Virus record (IMG/VR): IMGVR_UViG_3300031612_000063
Location: 1-25,538 of that record
Origin: a virus
Direction: 5' to 3' (one strand)
DNA: 25,538 nucleotides
Part shown: positions 22,101 through 25,538 of the stretch, in pieces
Layout of the letters: each line of letters opens with the position of its first letter
Position numbering within the stretch: the stretch's first letter is position 1
Notes under the pieces: generated by a model
Databases searched by the model: none
Seen by the model: only the letters and a program-made list of their open reading frames with translations
What the model was told of the DNA's origin: nothing
Made by a program: the position numbers and the translations under genes

Positions 22101-22463
22101 GTCACGATTAATAAAGCCTGCTTCTGGAAACTGCTTTTGTAAATCAGGGACAGAATCTAAAAAGTTTTCTGCCGTTGAAAGAAAAACAGCATTAAACTCA
22201 GGGCTTGTTTCGTCAAAGTTTTCAGACGGGCCTAGAAGGTTTGGCCTAGCAATGGTTAACTCTTCAACCTCTGGAAACATTTGTGGCGCATATTTTTTTA
22301 CAGCGTTCATGTTTTGAATGTGGTACTTGAGGAAGGAGTTGCTTCTTGAAGTAGATTTCTCTGTTGCTCCAAAAGCATCAAAATCAATTCCAGCTACATC
22401 AAGTGTATTACTAATGCCTGTAAATGGTTCACTTGTGTCTATATCTAAACGCCCAATACCCAT
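19107..22463 (-). CDS. 1118-aa internal virion protein with ParB-like and zeta-toxin-like domains
   Basis: Position and length mark an ejected virion protein. Residues 1-300 include hydrophobic segments (IGGLMGVAGGAMTDPVNVAA and MVLAPPPAKWGIAAKMGW). Residues about 328-450 form a ParB/DdrB-like domain; VVVVWERADGKQF then IVDGHQRLALANRA is the diagnostic box, with VTPSDARQRAAIKNIAEG behind it. Residues about 700-970 form a zeta-toxin/UNAG-kinase-like domain: YTEERSILHDSI (763-774), P-loop GGGGASGKGG (797-806), VHIDPDGIKEVLPEYK (823-838), LIVDKTMGN (874-882) and a lid with RALERYYGSGRLPRVP (915-930). The Walker A Ser/Thr is replaced by Gly. No antitoxin gene is adjacent. Domain calls are by pattern, not by search. 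Confidence 0.8.
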   Translation of the reverse strand: MGIGRLDIDTSEPFTGISNTLDVAGIDFDAFGATEKSTSRSNSFLKYHIQNMNAVKKYAPQMFPEVEELTIARPNLLGPSENFDETSPEFNAVFLSTAENFLDSVPDLQKQFPEAGFINRDEIMAFINADIDALEAEQQRVYSQVYPSQRVIGGLMGVAGGAMTDPVNVAAMVLAPPPAKWGIAAKMGWDASIAMITEAGIQYNAYQYKEELGREPTFQEALNIVLTTGAGAAMLRGAGHGLVAAYKKAVSSGQIVDTPELRKGMEEHEAAQQLADDILPQNTQEINTHLNVTERAMDNASKGKPITQSEIDDIRLESDGRQQIESINPRNVTVDANQFQFKASGDKAGVTDRLKGVDEWDADLAGVVVVWERADGKQFIVDGHQRLALANRALDAGQDPEQVLLNARVWKETDGVTPSDARQRAAIKNIAEGTGTPIDAAKVLRELGADGMSRMSPLPPSSVLVRDAQGLSKLGDDAFKAVINDVVDARYGAIVGDLIADSNEQSAIINALSIHKPSNLNQARIMVQDMKAAGFQRTETEDLFGGQTLTETLFKERARVIDHAMKQVKRDRQTFSVLNEQGGRIESAGNVLNRDENLVRVADGEAAMVALSKLANTKGAVSDAIQQAAERLKSGESIQKASADIFSAIQREAIQKHRTRVDAGEARQANEAPREDGLFPVTDIESLPDNIIRPSVIPEDSPELSFRVVKDKKGKLTARVVVDRNLINPDKDNFGYPELGPTIKEGDELLIETYKRYKLNDSYTEERSILHDSIMKKIMDEGVSAKDGEKPLVVLMGGGGASGKGGVLKMLQESGEIPKSGFVHIDPDGIKEVLPEYKIILDKKDFRAAMVVHEESSEIANEIINLSVSGRKNLIVDKTMGNQKKAIQQIEYFKANGYRVELVGVTVDPSEALIRALERYYGSGRLPRVPDMVQAHKGFNASYSEYAKLVDSARIFDNSGSSAKLIDPSDTQAYNVLERRGLLNEESKTHTEIQERIIGTQERNIDAGYDGSDLTGVSRRFGVGREVQGRTSLNDEQQLANSIASDLDDPNLKDMFDEDLAAASELLASNGDGILLPKRVVVNEAGEEIVETQTMREAFDDIEKEQDSLDSLFICLGD

Positions 22464-22465
22464 AG

Positions 22466-24556
22466 CTATTTATACTCCAACACAAAGTTTTCATTCCCGG
22501 ATTTTAAAGTCTGGTTATTCCACATTAAGTAGTAACGCCCCTGCTCTCCAAACGATCTAATTTGAATCGTATTACTGTCTATTAATGATTTAATGTATGA
22601 GGATGAATCTTGTATCTGCACTGTTCCCTCAGCCTGACTGAGATCAGAATAATTGGCAGCACGACCATTCTCAAATTCCTCATAAACTATAATACTTTGT
22701 TCAGTAATCCCCGTTATGCTGTCAAAGGTAGACACTGGTAAACTAAGCTTCCAAGTGTTCATATCCTTTTCAGTCATTGATCGCCTTGCAGGAAATGTAT
22801 AGTAATCTTCACTAAACATATTTCTACTGTCGCCTTTCATTTCTATAGGCTTTTGCATGACTAGATCCATAGCGTTATTCATGCGGTCTTCGTCTAAAAC
22901 TTTTCCATAATCGCCAACATCAGCCGACATTGAGGCGTATACATAACGAATATTTGCCATCATTCCCATGCGATAGTTAGCATCCCCTTGAGGATAAAGG
23001 CCCGACTTAGTAAACCTATCTTCAAATAAATCTGACATATCCGCTGTGCTTGGAAGTATATCTCCGGGCTTTAATTTCATTCCTTTGGTTACATGGTTTA
23101 CTGCCTCAGCACCATCTTCTTGAGCCATAAGCGTTCCTAAAATAACCTTGTCGTCAGACACTTTGCCTAAAAGGTTTTCTAGAACGTCATAAGACTTTTG
23201 CCCGGCTGCATCAATAAAACTACCTAAGAAATTAGAATCTTTTTTATTAATCATCTGAGCCAATAAGCTTGTGTCAGATTCAGAGAACAAGCTTGAATCA
23301 ATTCCCCACTGATCATCAAGACGGCCTTTTCTAATCTCCATTTCTTGAATAAAGGTTTTCAGATTATTATTATCTATAGCGTCTTGAAGCGTGTTTATTT
23401 GTGGTTTTAATATACCCATTTGTACTGCTGCTAATTGAGGGTCTTTTTTAACTAAACTCATTACACGCTCAATTGAAGTTGCCACAAACTGATTTTTCTC
23501 AGACTCTTCTAAGGTGTCTGCCAAGCCACCTAGCGCGGCTTGTTTCATAGAGTTGAGTTCTGCCATGCTACTTGAACTTATAGAATCACGCAGTTCTGAA
23601 CTCCAAGCTAAGGATTGAGCCATTTCTTTTTGAATTTCGGGGTCTGCGATCTCGTTAGCTATGGCTGTGAACTCGTCAATAAAAACGTCAGTAACTAACT
23701 GGCCCTCTTTTAATTGGTTAGCCATAGCCAAACCTGTTTTCTCAAGCCCTTTTTGTCGCTCCTTTTCAATTGCAACCACCGCTTTAGCTTCGATTCTAGC
23801 GTTAGTTAAATCCTGTTTTAAAAGAGTATTCATACGAGATTGCAAACTTAATTGCTCGTCTACTGGCATTTCAACCGGGGGGTTTTCAATAAAGCTATCT
23901 AAAAATGCTTGACCATCACCACTTGCTCTTTCAACACCAAAATCACTAGATACTTTAGCGGCCTGCCATTTTGATCTAAAGCTGTCATATTGGCTTTCCC
24001 CTTGGCTTGGGGTTACTACTGATCCGGCAACCTTAGATTCAATATCTGATCTAGCTCGATCTAGTCCATTTTCTAAGTCTAGCTCATAATGATTTAGGTT
24101 CTTTGTTAGCTCACCTTGCAAATGTTCTGTCTGCCTGCCTCGGTGAAAACTATTTACTTTACCTGTCATACTCAAGCTGTATTTTTCAACACTTTGGTTA
24201 TAAGCCACTTTAGATGAAGGAAAAGATAGATTCTCCCTATGCTTACTAATTAGTCCTTCCATGTTTTTTTTAAACTGATCTTGTATACCGCCATAGGTAG
24301 GCTTGCCATTAGCATCATAAGCATCAGAATCTTGAAGTGATTGCATTAAGGCTTGAGTGTCTTTTTCCAATCCTATAGAAGCGGAGTGCATTTCTGCTTC
24401 TTGTTCGGCCTTTTGAACTTTAGCCTCATAATCACCGACAACTTTAGTCAGTGCTTGGGTTGTTTTCATCTTGGCTTGAGCCGCAGAAGATATAGCGCCT
24501 AAACTTATCTGCTCTGCCCCGGGTACACCTGTTTGACTTATTCCTTGGATTCTCAC
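22466..24556 (-). CDS. Internal virion protein, 696 aa, coiled coil
   Basis: Begins with a GTG that overlaps the preceding stop (GTGA). The first 100 residues (GAISSAAQAKMKTTQALTKV, then EAKVQKAEQEAEMHSASIGL) are a long amphipathic helix or coiled coil typical of podovirus gp15-like internal proteins. The remainder is mainly helical with no enzymatic motif, and the end turns beta-rich (EQGRYYLMWNNQTLKSGNEN). It lies between the gp14-like gene and the 1118-aa effector-like gene, so together these make the ejected core. Relation to T7 gp15 is by position, not by clear identity. Confidence 0.7.
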   Translation of the reverse strand: MRIQGISQTGVPGAEQISLGAISSAAQAKMKTTQALTKVVGDYEAKVQKAEQEAEMHSASIGLEKDTQALMQSLQDSDAYDANGKPTYGGIQDQFKKNMEGLISKHRENLSFPSSKVAYNQSVEKYSLSMTGKVNSFHRGRQTEHLQGELTKNLNHYELDLENGLDRARSDIESKVAGSVVTPSQGESQYDSFRSKWQAAKVSSDFGVERASGDGQAFLDSFIENPPVEMPVDEQLSLQSRMNTLLKQDLTNARIEAKAVVAIEKERQKGLEKTGLAMANQLKEGQLVTDVFIDEFTAIANEIADPEIQKEMAQSLAWSSELRDSISSSSMAELNSMKQAALGGLADTLEESEKNQFVATSIERVMSLVKKDPQLAAVQMGILKPQINTLQDAIDNNNLKTFIQEMEIRKGRLDDQWGIDSSLFSESDTSLLAQMINKKDSNFLGSFIDAAGQKSYDVLENLLGKVSDDKVILGTLMAQEDGAEAVNHVTKGMKLKPGDILPSTADMSDLFEDRFTKSGLYPQGDANYRMGMMANIRYVYASMSADVGDYGKVLDEDRMNNAMDLVMQKPIEMKGDSRNMFSEDYYTFPARRSMTEKDMNTWKLSLPVSTFDSITGITEQSIIVYEEFENGRAANYSDLSQAEGTVQIQDSSSYIKSLIDSNTIQIRSFGEQGRYYLMWNNQTLKSGNENFVLEYK

Positions 24557-24978
24557 GTTATCTTACCCCACCAATCATTCTTGTTGCCTATGTTGCCTAC
24601 GTTAGAAATAAGCAAGCTTTCACCTTGGCTGCTCATTGCGCTAGCCTGCGCAGAAGCACCAGCGCGTCTAGCTGAGGCGGTTCTTGCACCTTGCTGTGCT
24701 GTGAAATTCATTTCATTTTCTGCCACATTAGCTGCCTCAGCCATAACCGCAAGAGTAGAAACGCTACCAATATCCACGCCTGCTTTAGCATAAGAAACAA
24801 CTCTTTGCCCTTGCTCTTGTTGATATTTATACCTAGTGCGCCTTAATCTTTCTTTTGTTTCTAACTCACTTAGTTGTGCATTCTTTTCGCCTGCTTCTTT
24901 CATATCAGAAGACGCGCTCTGAGAATCGCTAAATTGCTTCACTGCCCCTGCGATTTGCAGAAAAGTCATAAAACTCAT
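24553..24978 (-). CDS. gp14-like internal virion protein
   Basis: A 141-aa protein with the composition of T7 gp14-family core proteins. The first 20 residues are hydrophobic (MSFMTFLQIAGAVKQFSDSQ). The middle is rich in charge and Ala (ELETKERLRRTRYKYQQEQG). RVVSYAKAGVDIGSVS followed by an Ala-rich helical tail (GARTASARRAGASAQASAMS) ends near GNIGNKNDWWGKIT. In podoviruses this gene precedes the larger internal proteins, as it does here. gp14-like proteins insert in the outer membrane during ejection. Confidence 0.75.
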   Translation of the reverse strand: MSFMTFLQIAGAVKQFSDSQSASSDMKEAGEKNAQLSELETKERLRRTRYKYQQEQGQRVVSYAKAGVDIGSVSTLAVMAEAANVAENEMNFTAQQGARTASARRAGASAQASAMSSQGESLLISNVGNIGNKNDWWGKIT

Positions 24979-24980
24979 AC

Positions 24981-25538
24981 TTAATCTCCCACGCTTAACG
25001 TGCCGAACAGCGATACAATATGGCAGGCCAGCGGTAAATCTTGTTCAATGGTAATGCGACCATCCCGGTCATAGCCTAGATTTTTAATGTTTATATCCTC
25101 AGTTGCCGTAGGTTCTTCATTACCATAGTTTGTGCCGGGTGATCTAACAGGCGGCCTCTGCCCATTAATCTTAGGAATGGCTGAATTATCTAAACGAACA
25201 AATATCTCATTCCAGCGTTTCATCTTGCCCAGTGTTGTGCCAGATCCAGCATTAGCGCCCGGGCGAGTAGGTGTTAACCTTGAGACATATTTAAGACCAA
25301 CCTTAATGCTTGTTGCCGCATAATTTAAGGTAAGCGCACCGCTAGAAACGACTAAATCAGGGTGTACAGCACCATCGGCTGTAATCTGAACAGTCTTGCC
25401 CTCTAGGTGAGAAAGTCCCGTCACTGAGCTTGTAGAGCTTCCAGAGTAGGAAATCATACTGTCCATAAAGAAATTAGGGGTGTAACGCTCAACGAACTGC
25501 TTTACAGCGCCATTAATCGTGCGCTTAACAACAAGCCA
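24981..25538 (-). CDS. C-terminal part of a large phage tail/stabilisation protein (partial)
   Basis: The frame is open through the window edge: upstream of the first methionine it continues as WLVVKRTINGAVKQFVERYT and so on, so the true start is outside. The visible part includes FFMDSMISYSGSSTSSVTGL, then SHLEGKTVQITADGAVHPDL, then YVSRLTPTRPGANAGSGTTL. The D-x-x-(I/L)-x-Y-S-G...GLxHLEGxTVxxxADGxVHP pattern is characteristic of a large podovirus tail protein often described as FCCH-domain or tail-stabilisation protein. It is followed by the gp14-like gene, as expected for a tail-to-core order. Confidence 0.75.
   Translation of the reverse strand, partial: WLVVKRTINGAVKQFVERYTPNFFMDSMISYSGSSTSSVTGLSHLEGKTVQITADGAVHPDLVVSSGALTLNYAATSIKVGLKYVSRLTPTRPGANAGSGTTLGKMKRWNEIFVRLDNSAIPKINGQRPPVRSPGTNYGNEEPTATEDINIKNLGYDRDGRITIEQDLPLACHIVSLFGTLSVGD

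Noticed and set aside
19107-22463. A toxin-antitoxin operon based on the zeta-like domain
   Set aside because: There is no epsilon-like antitoxin next to it, and the domain is one part of a very long virion-type protein; the only RHH gene is far away in the early operon.
1-25538. Insertion sequences, transposases, diversity-generating retroelement
   Set aside because: No transposase, terminal inverted repeats with target duplication, or reverse transcriptase frame is present, although the tail adhesins made a retroelement worth checking.

Overview
This window is a temperate, podovirus-like (short-tailed) bacteriophage genome segment with no bacterial genes in it. The host is probably a gammaproteobacterium, perhaps marine. 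The clues are a low-to-moderate GC content, Shine-Dalgarno (SD) starts of the GGAG/AGGA type, an att core that looks like the CCA-encoding 3' end of tmRNA (or a tRNA), and tail and lysis proteins of a style common in marine phages. The host assignment is inference. Phage genes lie on both sides of the att core (integrase to its left, lysis genes to its right). The sequence is therefore an un-integrated phage genome carrying attP, not a prophage inside a chromosome.

Layout. The control region lies at about 5.67-6.98 kb. A Cro-like gene is read leftward and a CI-like repressor rightward, with TTGTAA-type repeats between them. The leftward strand then runs Cro, a ribbon-helix-helix protein, a DUF1376 replication protein, small winged-helix proteins, NinB, a NinG-like protein, dUTPase, small hypothetical genes, a small terminase candidate and the large terminase at the left edge. 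Most of these genes overlap by 1 or 4 bases and are probably translationally coupled. The rightward strand (6.98-10.30 kb) holds small early genes, a Rad52-family annealing protein, a DUF736/SSB-like protein, an excisionase and a tyrosine integrase, and ends at attP (about 10.33-10.53 kb). Two convergent terminators flank attP and its right arm.

From 10.67 to 25.54 kb everything is on the minus strand. Reading from the right edge, the order is: C-terminus of a large tail protein, a gp14-like internal virion protein, three large internal (ejected) virion proteins of 696, 1118 and 809 aa, a T7-type tail fibre, a second fibre protein, a glycine-rich Ig-containing adhesin, a tail fibre assembly-like protein, small proteins, and the lysis cassette (two single-TM small proteins, M15 endolysin, holin). 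The leftward strand exits the window at the large terminase and re-enters as tail genes, so the missing portal and capsid genes probably join the two ends in a circular or permuted map.

How it works. The repressor holds lysogeny. Cro and the early leftward genes drive replication and packaging. The rightward operon recombines DNA and controls integration and excision. The late genes build the short tail, inject the internal proteins and lyse the host. The most unusual item is the 1118-aa virion protein, which contains a ParB-like domain and a zeta-toxin-like kinase domain and is a candidate injected effector. The repressor also lacks the catalytic serine and lysine of the S24 self-cleavage domain.
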